This document shows positions 44,233 through 52,261 of a stretch of 64,000 nt of DNA, in pieces. A program made the translations under genes and the position numbers. The notes beneath the pieces were generated by a model. That model worked only from the letters and a program-made list of their open reading frames with translations, was not told where the DNA came from and did no database searches. Source of the DNA: Cognatishimia sp. F0-27 (GTDB lineage: Bacteria > Pseudomonadota > Alphaproteobacteria > Rhodobacterales > Rhodobacteraceae); NCBI RefSeq assembly GCF_020667845.1, contig NZ_JAFMPQ010000022.1, positions 28,092 through 92,091 on the forward strand, read 5' to 3'. Position 1 is the first letter of the stretch. Every line of letters begins with the position of its first letter.

Positions 44233-44517
44233 TCAGCGGAAGGCCCGGCCCGCGGGCGGGGTCGCGGCCAGCACATGGCGCTTCGCGGGCAACACGCGAC
44301 CTCCGCGCGGATCGGACGTGGAGGTCACAGCACCGCGCTGGACCCAGGCTTCGAGATCCTCGATCGAATAGACGACCCGCCCACCCAGCTTGTGATAGGC
44401 CGGGCCGGTGCCATAGGTGCGGTGCTTCTCGAGGGTCCGCGCGGACAGGCTGAGGAACTGCGCAGCCTCCTTGGTCCGCAGATAGCGTGGCGGCAAAGGA
44501 GCGTGATCGGGTCGCAT
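44233..44517 (-). CDS. AlpA/MerR-like helix-turn-helix protein
   Basis: A 94-residue DNA-binding protein with the excisionase-like helix-turn-helix PPRYLRTKEAAQFLSLSART and the wing YHKLGGRVVYSIEDLEAWVQ. Proteins like this regulate excision or replication genes of mobile elements. It stands immediately before repA in the same orientation. Start ATG 44517 is the first in-frame codon compatible with the domain; the longer frame upstream has no domain content. Confidence 0.85.
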   Translation of the reverse strand: MRPDHAPLPPRYLRTKEAAQFLSLSARTLEKHRTYGTGPAYHKLGGRVVYSIEDLEAWVQRGAVTSTSDPRGGRVLPAKRHVLAATPPAGRAFR

Positions 44518-44922
44518 GGAAAGCCTCCGTGGGGTCCGTGAGGCCGCCGGACATTGGCGGCTGATTGGGGCCACAATGGCGAAGTGCGACGGGTCGGATG
44601 GAGTGCGAAGATGGGGGCACGGAAATCGCACACTACGATGTATGCTTGAGGCGATCGCCGATATGCTATGGATGGGATGATGCAAAAGACTTAGACCGAG
44701 GCGGGACTTTTGCCGACCTTCCTTGGATGCTTGTGGCGCTGGTTTTTTTGGGTGCCAGACCCGTGGAGTCGCGCGGAATGCTGAAATCTGCCGCAGACGC
44801 TAGTGACCACATCGCGATCTTCGAAATCACGCGCTTAGAGATAAACAAGCACCGCTGTGCACGTATTGCCGAGAATAATACGCGGTAAGAATCCGATGCT
44901 TCTGCAGCTGCCAATCAAACTC
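44518..44922. other. Gap between the AlpA-like and WYL genes
   Basis: About 405 bases. A plus-strand frame at 44565-44888 and a minus-strand frame at 44666-44914 both lack a convincing ribosome binding site or domain. The stretch is AT-richer than the backbone genes and marks the left junction of the CBASS cargo. It should hold the promoter of the AlpA-repA operon. Confidence 0.4.
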
Positions 44923-45810
44923 TCAGGCCTCTGCGCATAGTTTCTTAGACTTCTCGCGCGCCGTGACGATCGCAGCCTCGACTTCAGAGAGATTTTCCAG
45001 ACAGATTTGGGCGCGAGCCGGTTCGAGGATATCAATGTCTAAGTTCAGACGCTTAATGAAGTAATATGCCAAAGACAGACGCATCTCGATTCTGCGTATC
45101 CCATCGCGCATATCGTAGTCGCACTGGACCGCTTCGCTCTGCGCCTTACTCAGGCCCGGATGAGGGCACAACAAAAGTTCAATCTTGTTTTGCCAAGCAA
45201 GGTCATTCTCTGGGTTAAATTGCGCTAGCTTTAGTTCGCCCAATCGCTCGATCCGCGTCAGGACGAAATCGCGAAACTCATTGCGCTCACAGCAATATGC
45301 ACGCGCGTGCCAGCGATGACCGTCGAAAGCCAAGGCATGCGGCGCGATATCGCGCCATCGCGTGCTTGTGAGGGACCGGTAGTAAATGGAAACGGCTTTC
45401 CTTAACCGAATAGCAGTCAGGATCTTTTGAAGGACCGCGGCGCGCACATCCCGAACGATCTCTGGAACTACATCGACACTGGGTAGTTGGCTGAACGGGA
45501 CGTCGTCGCGTTTCACGACGCCGTTCACCAAAGCCCGTAGTTGCAGCAGTAGGCGGTTAGCCGAGACACGCAGGAAGCGCGGCTTCATCCCACTCGTTGC
45601 TACAAACCTTTTCTCTGTCGCATTGTATTCAATGTTGTCTCCAGCAACCTCCCGGTAGTTCCTAAGGTCGACGGAGGCTTGCGGCGTGGAAATACCAAAG
45701 CGCTCCTCGAGATCACTTCGGTTCAGATGACCCTCCCAGAACAGACGCCACTCGATGAATTCAAAACGGGGAGCGAGATTGCGGCCGGGAGATGGCAAGT
45801 TGTCAGTCAT
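44923..45810 (-). CDS. capW: WYL-domain transcriptional regulator, CapW-like
   Basis: A 295-residue protein with an N-terminal winged helix (FEFIEWRLFWEGHLNRSDLE, FGISTPQASVDLRNYREVAG), a central WYL domain (RKAVSIYYRSLTSTRWRDIA, PHALAFDGHRWHARAYC) and a C-terminal WCX-like part. This architecture matches CapW/BrxR regulators, which repress phage-defence operons until infection. It is divergent from the CD-NTase gene, and a perfect palindrome lies in the CBASS promoter between them. The name CapW is inferred from architecture and position. Confidence 0.85.
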   Translation of the reverse strand: MTDNLPSPGRNLAPRFEFIEWRLFWEGHLNRSDLEERFGISTPQASVDLRNYREVAGDNIEYNATEKRFVATSGMKPRFLRVSANRLLLQLRALVNGVVKRDDVPFSQLPSVDVVPEIVRDVRAAVLQKILTAIRLRKAVSIYYRSLTSTRWRDIAPHALAFDGHRWHARAYCCERNEFRDFVLTRIERLGELKLAQFNPENDLAWQNKIELLLCPHPGLSKAQSEAVQCDYDMRDGIRRIEMRLSLAYYFIKRLNLDIDILEPARAQICLENLSEVEAAIVTAREKSKKLCAEA

Positions 45811-45829
45811 GGTCTACCCCTATCGGTTC

Positions 45830-45860
45830 TTGACAGGTATAGCAGCTATACCCATATAGT
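45830..45860 (+). promoter_or_regulatory. CBASS promoter with embedded operator
   Basis: TTGACA (45830-45835) is followed directly by the palindrome GGTATAGCAGCTATACC (45836-45852; seven-base arms, three-base centre) and then TATAGT (45855-45860). An operator filling the -35/-10 spacer is a strong repressor site, fitting control by the divergent WYL protein. Confidence 0.72.
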
Positions 45861-45936
45861 TTCAATAACGTTGATGCGAGTCGGCGGGAGGAGCCTCGGA
45901 TCGAAACAATGATGCTGCAGCATGAAAGGCTGGAGG

Positions 45937-46902
45937 ATGAGCAGAGATCATGTAGGCCATCGCGAAATCGAGCAGTTTGCGAGGGATCGGGTAAACCTTC
46001 CGAAGGAAAAGGCGAACGAGTACCGAGCTCAGGCCCGTCGGCTTCGTGAGAAGCTTGAGGGCTACCTCGACGAACATCCCAACTTCACGCTGCGGAAAAT
46101 GTTGCTGTCCGGAAGCCTGGCGAAAGGCACCGCTCTTCGGTCGCTGAACGACATCGATGTCGCCTGTTACGTCAGCGGAGCGGACGTTCCTCGCGATATC
46201 GAAGAATTACTCAACTATATCGCGGAACGCTTGCGAAAGGCGTTTCCTAACTTTACGCCCGACCAGGTTCAGCCGCAGACCTATTCGGTAACCGTGTCCT
46301 TCAAGGGAACCGGGCTGGACGTCGATATCGTTCCCATCCTCTACAGCGGTGATCCACAGTGGTATGGCGACCTCGTGAGTCAGGAAGATGGTTCATTCCT
46401 TAAGACCAGCATTCCGCTGCACCTCGAATTCGCGACCAAGCGTAAGAAGGCCCAGGAGACACACTTCGCTCAGGTCGTGCGGCTCGTGAAGTTCTGGGCC
46501 CGTCGCCTCAAGAACGAAAATCCCGACTTTCGGTTCAAGTCATTCATGATCGAGATGATCATGGCCAAGCTCTGCGACAATGGTCTCAATCTCAGCGACT
46601 ACCCTGAGGCCCTTCAGCACTTCTTCACCTACATCGCGCGGGACAACCTGCGCGAGCGTATAGTGTTCGCCGACTACTACTCGCCGTCCAGCGTCGGGCC
46701 GCTCGCCGATCCAGTGCAGATCATTGACCCGGTCAATGCCGAGAACAATGTCGCGCGTCTGTATACGCCGTCCAACGTTGAAATGATTGTGGAGGCCGCA
46801 CTTGATGCCGGCGATGCCATAGATGCCGCCCTGGCGGCGCCTACAAAGCAGCTGACCGTCGCCTACTGGCAGAAGGTCTTCGGCTCAACATTCCAGGTGT
46901 GA
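45937..46902 (+). CDS. CBASS CD-NTase (cGAS/DncV-like nucleotidyltransferase)
   Basis: A 321-residue nucleotidyltransferase. The polymerase-beta-like active site is LLSGSLAKGTALRSLNDIDV, with GS at residues 59-60 and the metal aspartates at 72 and 74; the third acidic residue is in GLDVDIVPIL near 130. It makes a cyclic oligonucleotide signal from NTPs after phage sensing. AAAGG seven bases before ATG 45937 favours this start over the ATG at 45922. The following genes give the HORMA/TRIP13 control and the effector. The nucleotide product cannot be read from sequence. Confidence 0.92.
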   Translation: MSRDHVGHREIEQFARDRVNLPKEKANEYRAQARRLREKLEGYLDEHPNFTLRKMLLSGSLAKGTALRSLNDIDVACYVSGADVPRDIEELLNYIAERLRKAFPNFTPDQVQPQTYSVTVSFKGTGLDVDIVPILYSGDPQWYGDLVSQEDGSFLKTSIPLHLEFATKRKKAQETHFAQVVRLVKFWARRLKNENPDFRFKSFMIEMIMAKLCDNGLNLSDYPEALQHFFTYIARDNLRERIVFADYYSPSSVGPLADPVQIIDPVNAENNVARLYTPSNVEMIVEAALDAGDAIDAALAAPTKQLTVAYWQKVFGSTFQV

Positions 46903-46911
46903 GATAGCGGT

Positions 46912-47424
46912 ATGACATACAGTCTCACAGTTTCCGAAAGCTCCACCTTCACCGTTACGCACGCGCGTCACATGGCGGCAAAAGTGGCGACGGACCTTAA
47001 GCGCGTGCAGCGTTTCTATGGTTCACCCAGCGACAGCCAGATCGCAGACTATGAATCAGAGGCGATCGCGCTGATGAAGGCCGGCTATCTAAATTACGTC
47101 TGGTACGGGTTCAAGCGCAACGGTCTCTGGATCGAACCGACGCTGAAATACACGGCGCAGGACCTTTATAGCGGATCGGTCGACGATGATCCGGGAAAGA
47201 TCCGTCCGGGTGCTGATGTCTCCGGCGCGTCCTTCTATAGCTATCTGACCTACAGCGCCAAGTGGTTCGAGTTGAGCACTGCGGAGCGCGACGCCTTCGA
47301 ACGCGGCCTCCCGTATGTCAGAACCGGTGCTGCCGAACCGGAGGTAAATGGATACCTCTCGACTGACAAGACCTACTCTTCCGGCGGGCGGGCCCTTGAA
47401 CGTGCAACCGTGCGGAGCTTCTGA
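46912..47424 (+). CDS. Bacterial HORMA-domain protein (Cap7-like)
   Basis: A 170-residue protein, the full length of a bacterial HORMA domain, starting SLTVSESSTFTVTHARHMAA and containing VATDLKRVQRFYGSPSDSQI and the middle strand SYLTYSAKWFELSTAERDAF. In type III CBASS the HORMA protein binds a closure peptide from a phage protein and then activates the CD-NTase. The gene begins nine bases after the CD-NTase stop, and its stop shares a base with the TRIP13-like start. A single HORMA gene is present. Confidence 0.88.
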   Translation: MTYSLTVSESSTFTVTHARHMAAKVATDLKRVQRFYGSPSDSQIADYESEAIALMKAGYLNYVWYGFKRNGLWIEPTLKYTAQDLYSGSVDDDPGKIRPGADVSGASFYSYLTYSAKWFELSTAERDAFERGLPYVRTGAAEPEVNGYLSTDKTYSSGGRALERATVRSF

Positions 47425-48371
47425 TGCAGACTACACCAACCCTTGATGACCTTTTCGACCGTCGCCTTGTCTATCCGGATTTTGAGCCACAAGAGAGGCT
47501 CGCCCGTCTAGTTGGCCTCGATCAGCAGAAAGACAGACTGACGAAAATCCTCGGCTTGTTGGTCAATCCAGCCGGTCTCACTGACTGGGCCAATCGCCAT
47601 CACCCGGGGGCAGATACCCTTCTAGATACTGTGTTACGCAGGCCTCCTCTAGTGGTGCTTGCAGGCGATGTCGGGTCGGGCAAGACCGAGCTTGCCGAAA
47701 CCATCGGCGATACGGTCGCCAGGCAAGAGAGGATCGAAATCACGCTTCTACCACTGAGCTTGTCGACCCGTGGTCAAGGTCGCGTCGGCGAAATGACTCA
47801 ACTCATTTCAGCGGCGTTCGACTACACTCTGCAGGAGGCAAGCAAGCTGACTACAGGAAATCGGCGTAGCCGCGGCGCTGTTATCCTGTTGGTTGATGAG
47901 GCCGATGCATTGGCGCAATCACGAGAGGCAAGCCAAATGCACCATGAGGACCGCGCAGGCGTAAATGCTTTCATAAGAGGCGTCGATCAAATCGCAAATG
48001 CCAAAGTTCCGGCCGCCATCATCATGTGCACAAACCGATTGAATTCACTCGACCCGGCTGTCCGCCGACGCGCTGCCGACATCCTCGAGTTCTCACGTCC
48101 GGACGACGCTCAGCGCCACTTCGTACTGTCAACGCGTCTTGAGCCCCTTGGTCTTTCACCGGAGCAAATAAGGGCGCTGGTTGACGCGACAGGGCAAATG
48201 GAAGGTAGGGTATACGGTTTCACCTTTTCCGATCTGACGCAGCGACTCATTCCAACGCTTGTTCTGGATGCATATCCGTCGCGACCGGTGGATGGTGAGC
48301 GTGCGGTCCAAATTGCGCGCGGAATGAGACCGTCCCCGCCCTTCCGCGATGTTTTAGCACGAACTGATTAG
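47424..48371 (+). CDS. TRIP13/Pch2-like AAA+ ATPase (Cap6-like)
   Basis: A 315-residue AAA+ ATPase. Walker A is GDVGSGKT at residues 81-88, Walker B VILLVDEADAL near 153-162, sensor 1 IIMCTNRLNSLDPAVRRRAA near 200, and the arginine finger is plausible at VRRRA. TRIP13-like enzymes open HORMA proteins and so switch off the CD-NTase when no phage is present. Its position directly after the HORMA gene, and the overlap of the next start with its stop, put it in a single operon. Confidence 0.9.
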   Translation: MQTTPTLDDLFDRRLVYPDFEPQERLARLVGLDQQKDRLTKILGLLVNPAGLTDWANRHHPGADTLLDTVLRRPPLVVLAGDVGSGKTELAETIGDTVARQERIEITLLPLSLSTRGQGRVGEMTQLISAAFDYTLQEASKLTTGNRRSRGAVILLVDEADALAQSREASQMHHEDRAGVNAFIRGVDQIANAKVPAAIIMCTNRLNSLDPAVRRRAADILEFSRPDDAQRHFVLSTRLEPLGLSPEQIRALVDATGQMEGRVYGFTFSDLTQRLIPTLVLDAYPSRPVDGERAVQIARGMRPSPPFRDVLARTD

Positions 48372-48376
48372 TGTCG

Positions 48377-49906
48377 ATGGCACAGGCAGTAACAGTTCGA
48401 CGCGATGGCGACACCTTTCAGGCCCGCCAGTTTTGGCTCCGGGCAGCTCAGTTGCTAGACCCGGTGAGCCCCATCGTCCGTGTAGGCTTTGAGAGTGGCC
48501 CCAAAAGTTTCGACGATGTCTGGACGGAGTATGCAGCCGGTCGAGAACCGAAAGACGCATCTGGTCAGCCGCTAAGGCGAGAGCACATTCAATCGAAATG
48601 GCATACATCTCCTGGCACCTTTGGATACGCCGATTTGATTGATCCGGAGTTTATCAATGCGAACGCACGGTCTTTGCTGCAACGCGCACGAGACGCTCAA
48701 TTAGAAAACGCCCCTGATGGCGTGGGGACCAAATTCAAACTTGTAACGAACTGGCATCTTGATCGTGGCGACAACCTTAGTCCGCTCATTAGTCAGAGAT
48801 CTGGATCCATTCGCCTTGATCGTCTGTTCGGCACCAAAACCGACAATAGCAAAGCCGGGATGATACGCAAGTTATGGAGAGAGCACCTCGATATCGATGA
48901 TCACGATCTGCGTATTTTTGCCAACACAATAACGTTCGGCACTACATCGGGAACACTCGAAGAGCTTCGCGGCTGGCTCGATATGCTTTTCGCATCGGTT
49001 GGTTTGCGCAGGGTTCCTGCTCACGAAAGTGCCTTCTTCTACGACGATTTGGCATTCCAGTGGATGGCGCAAGGGCGAGTTGAGTTTGACGAAAAAGCGT
49101 TCAGAACAATCTGTAACGATGAGGGGCTTTTCAACGGCGCTGCGGAGAGGCCGAAAGTGTATGGGGTGAAGTCATTCGAACACGCTTTTGATCGGCTTGA
49201 GGATCGATGCGACGATGTTCTCAATCTGGTGCCAGCCTTCGACAAACGGTTCATTCAGGACGAGGCTGATTGGTCGTCGAAGCTTTATCCAGAACTCTCG
49301 GTGTTTCTTCGGGATGCGGCAGGCGATCGGCCCGAGTTACGGTTGGCTCTCGACGCACATACGACCTTGGCGTTTGCTGCCGGGAGCATACTCAATGTAA
49401 AATCAGGCCGTCACGTAGAGTTGGAGCAGAGAACACCAAGGCGAGATGTCTGGAGCGCCGATGATGTTCCGGTGGATCCGAACTGGCCGGGGCTGGAGCA
49501 GTCAGTCATAGTTCTGAACGCGGACGCTCCCGATATTGCAGTTGCAGTGGGTATCACTCATGACATCACCAATGACGTCCGAAGCTATGTAGACGACCAC
49601 TTGCCTGATGTTGGGCGGATGCTGATCCTCGGCCCCTCTTGTGGTGCAGGATACCATTCTGTCGTGGCCGGACGGCACGCGTTTGCGCTGGCACAGGCAG
49701 CAAAGAACGCCATGCGTTCGGCGATGTTTGAAACGTCACACGAAGCTCGCGTTCACTTATTCATCGCAGCTCCGAACGCGCTGACATTTTTCCTAGGTCA
49801 GCAGGCGCCAGTGCTCGGAGGTGTTCGACTCTATGAATATGACTTCGAGGGCTCGCGCGACCGAACTTATCGTCCTTCATTGACCCTTCCAGTGGCCGCC
49901 TCCTAG
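48377..49906 (+). CDS. cap4: SAVED-domain CBASS effector with Cap4-like nuclease domain
   Basis: A 509-residue effector. The N-terminal part has a restriction-like pattern: RVGFESGPKSFDDVW (Glu 39, Asp 46-47) and, about 25 residues on, HIQSKWH, a D...QxK arrangement as in Cap4/DUF4297 nucleases. The C-terminal SAVED domain is recognisable by VGRMLILGPSCGAGYHSVVA, FALAQAAKNAM and ARVHLFIAAPNALTFFLGQQ. SAVED binds the cyclic nucleotide, which activates DNA degradation and kills the infected cell. A GTG at 48371 overlapping the previous stop is an alternative start. The nuclease call rests on motif spacing. Confidence 0.87.
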   Translation: MAQAVTVRRDGDTFQARQFWLRAAQLLDPVSPIVRVGFESGPKSFDDVWTEYAAGREPKDASGQPLRREHIQSKWHTSPGTFGYADLIDPEFINANARSLLQRARDAQLENAPDGVGTKFKLVTNWHLDRGDNLSPLISQRSGSIRLDRLFGTKTDNSKAGMIRKLWREHLDIDDHDLRIFANTITFGTTSGTLEELRGWLDMLFASVGLRRVPAHESAFFYDDLAFQWMAQGRVEFDEKAFRTICNDEGLFNGAAERPKVYGVKSFEHAFDRLEDRCDDVLNLVPAFDKRFIQDEADWSSKLYPELSVFLRDAAGDRPELRLALDAHTTLAFAAGSILNVKSGRHVELEQRTPRRDVWSADDVPVDPNWPGLEQSVIVLNADAPDIAVAVGITHDITNDVRSYVDDHLPDVGRMLILGPSCGAGYHSVVAGRHAFALAQAAKNAMRSAMFETSHEARVHLFIAAPNALTFFLGQQAPVLGGVRLYEYDFEGSRDRTYRPSLTLPVAAS

Positions 49907-50092
49907 AGCAGATGCACGATAGACTAGTCGCTTGGGAGATCGCTGCCAACATCGCCGAAGCGCACAGCGCCGCGTAGCCGGCTTGCGCAAGGGAGCAGTG
50001 AGACCAGCACCTGCCTCAAGGATCCCACTGCAAGGCGTTCCGGCTCAGCGCTGGGGAAACCACGGCCTTAGGGAAGCCTGCTAGGGTTTTCA

Positions 50093-50858
50093 TCAATACA
50101 CGCGCCGCGAGCGCAGTAGCGTGCAGTACCCACCTTCAACCATCTTTCGGGCATCGCGCAGCAAGGCCATAACCGCGAAGCGCTCCGGTGCGCTCTGCCA
50201 CTCGTCCCGGCTGACCCGGGATAGCCGAAAGACCACTTCGGCTATCTCGCGCTGCGACGCTCTGGCCATGTGCCCGTCATATGCCTGCAACATGCGTTTG
50301 GCACGCAGTCGCTTCTGGCGGGTAAGACGTTTGTCGTCAGGAAGCAATCTGCCGTGAAGCTGCGCAAGCAAGCGAAAGACAGCGTCGAGACGCGCAAAGC
50401 CATCCTGATCGAGAGGGACGATCGCAACAAGCGCATCGGCGTCGGGATCCGATTGCAGAATCTGGAGGCGATGCTTCCCACTGGCATCAAGAAGATGGTG
50501 GATGCCGTCATGGGCGTATTTGACTGTCCCTTCAGGGAGGATCGTCGGTTCCACCGCGCCGCTCAGGACCTTCGGAACCTTCTGCAGCACGACCACCGAG
50601 GGATCCACCTTTGGGTCCCAAAGTGCGCGGGCCTTTGGAGCCGGGAGGTTGGGATCGGCCGCGAAATCGTAACCCCCATTTGTCGAGGAGCGCATCTTTC
50701 AGAGACGCGTCGTCCGGTGCGGCCTTGGAGAGGGTCGCGTAGTCCTGTGCGTAGCGCTTGTTGCGGCGCAGCCATTCCCAGGCAAGATCGGACGCGCTCA
50801 GGTCTTCGACGTAGTCGTACTCTGCCGAGGAACGCCAGCCGGAGCGTTCCGACGGCAT
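50093..50858 (-). CDS. FseA-like DUF6499-DUF2285 activator, split by a +1 frameshift
   Basis: Two overlapping frames give one protein. The first, from ATG 50858 (MPSERSGWRSSAEYDYVED), is the DUF6499 part and reads to KWGLRF at codon 65. The second supplies AADPNLPAPKARALWDP, a DUF2285 winged-helix domain and the stop at 50093. Joining TTT (50666-50664) to GCG (50662) by skipping C50663 gives KWGLRF-AADPNLPA, which restores a natural domain junction of 254 residues. In the Mesorhizobium element ICEMlSymR7A the excision activator FseA is made by a programmed +1 ribosomal frameshift between two such frames. Alternatives are a pseudogene or a sequencing error in the nearby run of five Gs (50673-50677). 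Confidence 0.8.
50661..50666 (-). promoter_or_regulatory. Candidate +1 programmed frameshift site UUU-CGC
   Basis: The zero frame reads CGA TTT CGC; a P-site slip from UUU to UUC over a slowly read CGC codon gives the +1 frame. The UUU-CGN pattern is the same type as the influenza PA-X +1 site. Position is set by the best join of the two conserved protein parts. Confidence 0.55.
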
Positions 50859-50961
50859 GACAAATCCCGTTCGTCAACTTCTCTGAAACGACCTGATTTT
50901 ACACGTTTTGATTGATCTTCGGGAGTCCGGCCCACCCTGCATGGGCGGGTTTCGGCGTGAC

Positions 50962-51243
50962 TCAGCCGTTCGGGCCGTCACCCCCCTGCCGAAGCAGGTC
51001 GCGATAGCCGTGCTCGGTCATCCAGCGAGCCCGCGCGAGGTGACTATCATAGACATTCCTGCAGCGATCGGGATCATGCTTCGGATCGAGTCCAAACAGG
51101 ACTTCGACCACTTCCTGCCAATCGGCTCCTTCCTCGGCAGCGTCGAAAATGCGGAGGTAGAGAACCATATGAGCATGGTCGTAGTCGGTCAGCGTGTCGC
51201 TGTCCGGCGGAGCATCCAGAAATGTCGTCTCGCCCTGTGCCAT
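50962..51243 (-). CDS. Single-domain DUF2285 protein, QseM-like
   Basis: A 93-residue protein made of little more than one DUF2285 domain (TDYDHAHMVLYLRIFDAAEE, DRCRNVYDSHLARARWMTEH, YRDLL). In the R7A symbiosis island the antiactivator QseM is a short DUF2285 protein that binds FseA and the transfer activator. The gene lies just upstream of the FseA-like gene and downstream of an Xre regulator. ATG 51243 is the first start inside the domain-bearing frame. Antiactivation is inferred from family and context. Confidence 0.78.
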   Translation of the reverse strand: MAQGETTFLDAPPDSDTLTDYDHAHMVLYLRIFDAAEEGADWQEVVEVLFGLDPKHDPDRCRNVYDSHLARARWMTEHGYRDLLRQGGDGPNG

Positions 51244-51331
51244 TTGCCTACAGGATCGCAGAAACGACCCCCCTCCCGAAGTTGCCTTTCCGTACAGGCG
51301 CGCCACCGATATCCGCATCAACCGGTTACGA

Positions 51332-51580
51332 TCACTTGGCCTTTTTCGCCTTGGTCACATCAATCAAGACGCCTTCACCCTGGTCCAAACGCAGAAAAGT
51401 GATCCCTGCATCCTCGAACACCCGCCGCACCTGGTCTTCGGTCGACTCGTAGACAGGAAGATCCTTCTCGGATTCGAGCCTTTTCAGTGCGGTCAGTGAT
51501 ACCAGGGCCTTATCGGCTAGCTCCTGCTGCGTCCATCCCAGCAATGCGCGCGCGGCCCGTGATTGTCGGGCGGTGATCAT
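51332..51580 (-). CDS. Xre-family regulator, QseC-like
   Basis: An 82-residue Cro/CI-type DNA-binding protein: ITARQSRAARALLGWTQQEL and KALVSLTALKRLESEKDLPV form the helix-turn-helix; a short C-terminal strand pair (VRRVFEDAGITFLRLDQGEG) completes it. ATG 51580 follows GGGAGG. A perfect 19-base palindrome covers the start codon and a second palindrome lies 43 bases further upstream, so autorepression is very likely. Position next to the DUF2285 genes suggests it sets the on/off state of transfer. Confidence 0.85.
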   Translation of the reverse strand: MITARQSRAARALLGWTQQELADKALVSLTALKRLESEKDLPVYESTEDQVRRVFEDAGITFLRLDQGEGVLIDVTKAKKAK

Positions 51581-51590
51581 GATGATCACC
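51572..51590. promoter_or_regulatory. 19-base palindrome over the Xre-gene start codon
   Basis: GGTGATCATGATGATCACC has perfect eight-base arms and a three-base centre and spans the ATG and part of the ribosome binding site region. It is a likely operator for the Xre protein or an RNA hairpin that masks initiation. Confidence 0.6.
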
Positions 51591-51622
51591 TCCCACCCGG
51601 CCATTCATACATGCCAGAACTA

Positions 51623-51637
51623 CGACTATTTTAGTCG
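51623..51637. promoter_or_regulatory. 15-base palindrome upstream of the Xre gene
   Basis: CGACTATTTTAGTCG has perfect six-base arms around TTT and lies 43-57 bases upstream of the start, in the expected promoter. It is a second candidate operator, of different sequence from the first. Confidence 0.5.
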
Positions 51638-51842
51638 CACTTCCGGGGGCTTGCCAGTGATCATCGCGGTCAGTGGCCGTTTCGGGGATTGGATCGCGCA
51701 GGAAGGCGACCTGCGTGCGACTCAGTGCCCGTCCAGCCGCTGCGCGCGGCGGGATATCGCCGAATGATACGAATTGTGATCGGCGTCCGGGAGTGCCATC
51801 GGAGAAGCCCGGCAGCTCCCGCCGCCGGGCGTCGGTGCCGTG

Positions 51843-52244
51843 TCAGGACTGGTTGTCCTCATCGTCGATGAAGGAGGGCTCCTCGTCCTCGGCCTGCTTG
51901 GCCTTTGTCAGGAAGTCGACCGTCTCGGCGATGATCTCGCAGCCGTAGCGATCGACACCCGCGGCGTCGGTCCACTTGGTGTAGTGGATGCGGCCGCGGA
52001 CCAGGAGCTTCATCCCCTTCTCGCAGTACTGCTGGACCGTCTTGCCGAGGCCGTTGAAGCAGGTGATGCGGTGCCATTCGGTGTCCTGGACGCGGTAGCC
52101 GTTCTCGTCGCGGACGACCCGGCCTTCGGAGTAGCGCGGGCGGGAGGTGGCAAGGGTGAAGCTGGTGATCGAGGTGCCGCCTTGGGTGGTGCGGGTCTCG
52201 GGGGCTTGGCCGATGTTGCCAGCGAGGATGACGATGTTCTGCAT
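51843..52244 (-). CDS. ssb: Single-stranded DNA-binding protein of the element
   Basis: A 133-residue SSB with the full OB fold (QNIVILAGNIGQAPETRTTQ, EWHRITCFNGLGKTVQQYCE, GMKLLVRGRIHYTKWTDAAG). It coats single-stranded DNA during transfer and replication. The C-terminus ends EEPSFIDDEDNQS, acidic but without the usual DIPF-type tip that binds host repair and replication proteins. ATG 52244 follows GGAGA, and a strong hairpin stands just upstream. Confidence 0.92.
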   Translation of the reverse strand: MQNIVILAGNIGQAPETRTTQGGTSITSFTLATSRPRYSEGRVVRDENGYRVQDTEWHRITCFNGLGKTVQQYCEKGMKLLVRGRIHYTKWTDAAGVDRYGCEIIAETVDFLTKAKQAEDEEPSFIDDEDNQS

Positions 52245-52261
52245 GGTATGTCTCCGTTGCT

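Noticed and set aside
44565..44888. Plus-strand frame of 107 codons between the AlpA-like and WYL genes
   Set aside because: No ribosome binding site, no domain, and it competes with another equally unsupported frame on the opposite strand.
50093..50858. Treating the DUF6499-DUF2285 gene as a plain pseudogene
   Set aside because: Both halves are intact and the +1 shift at a slippery UUU-C site matches the known FseA mechanism; a sequencing error in the nearby G run remains possible.
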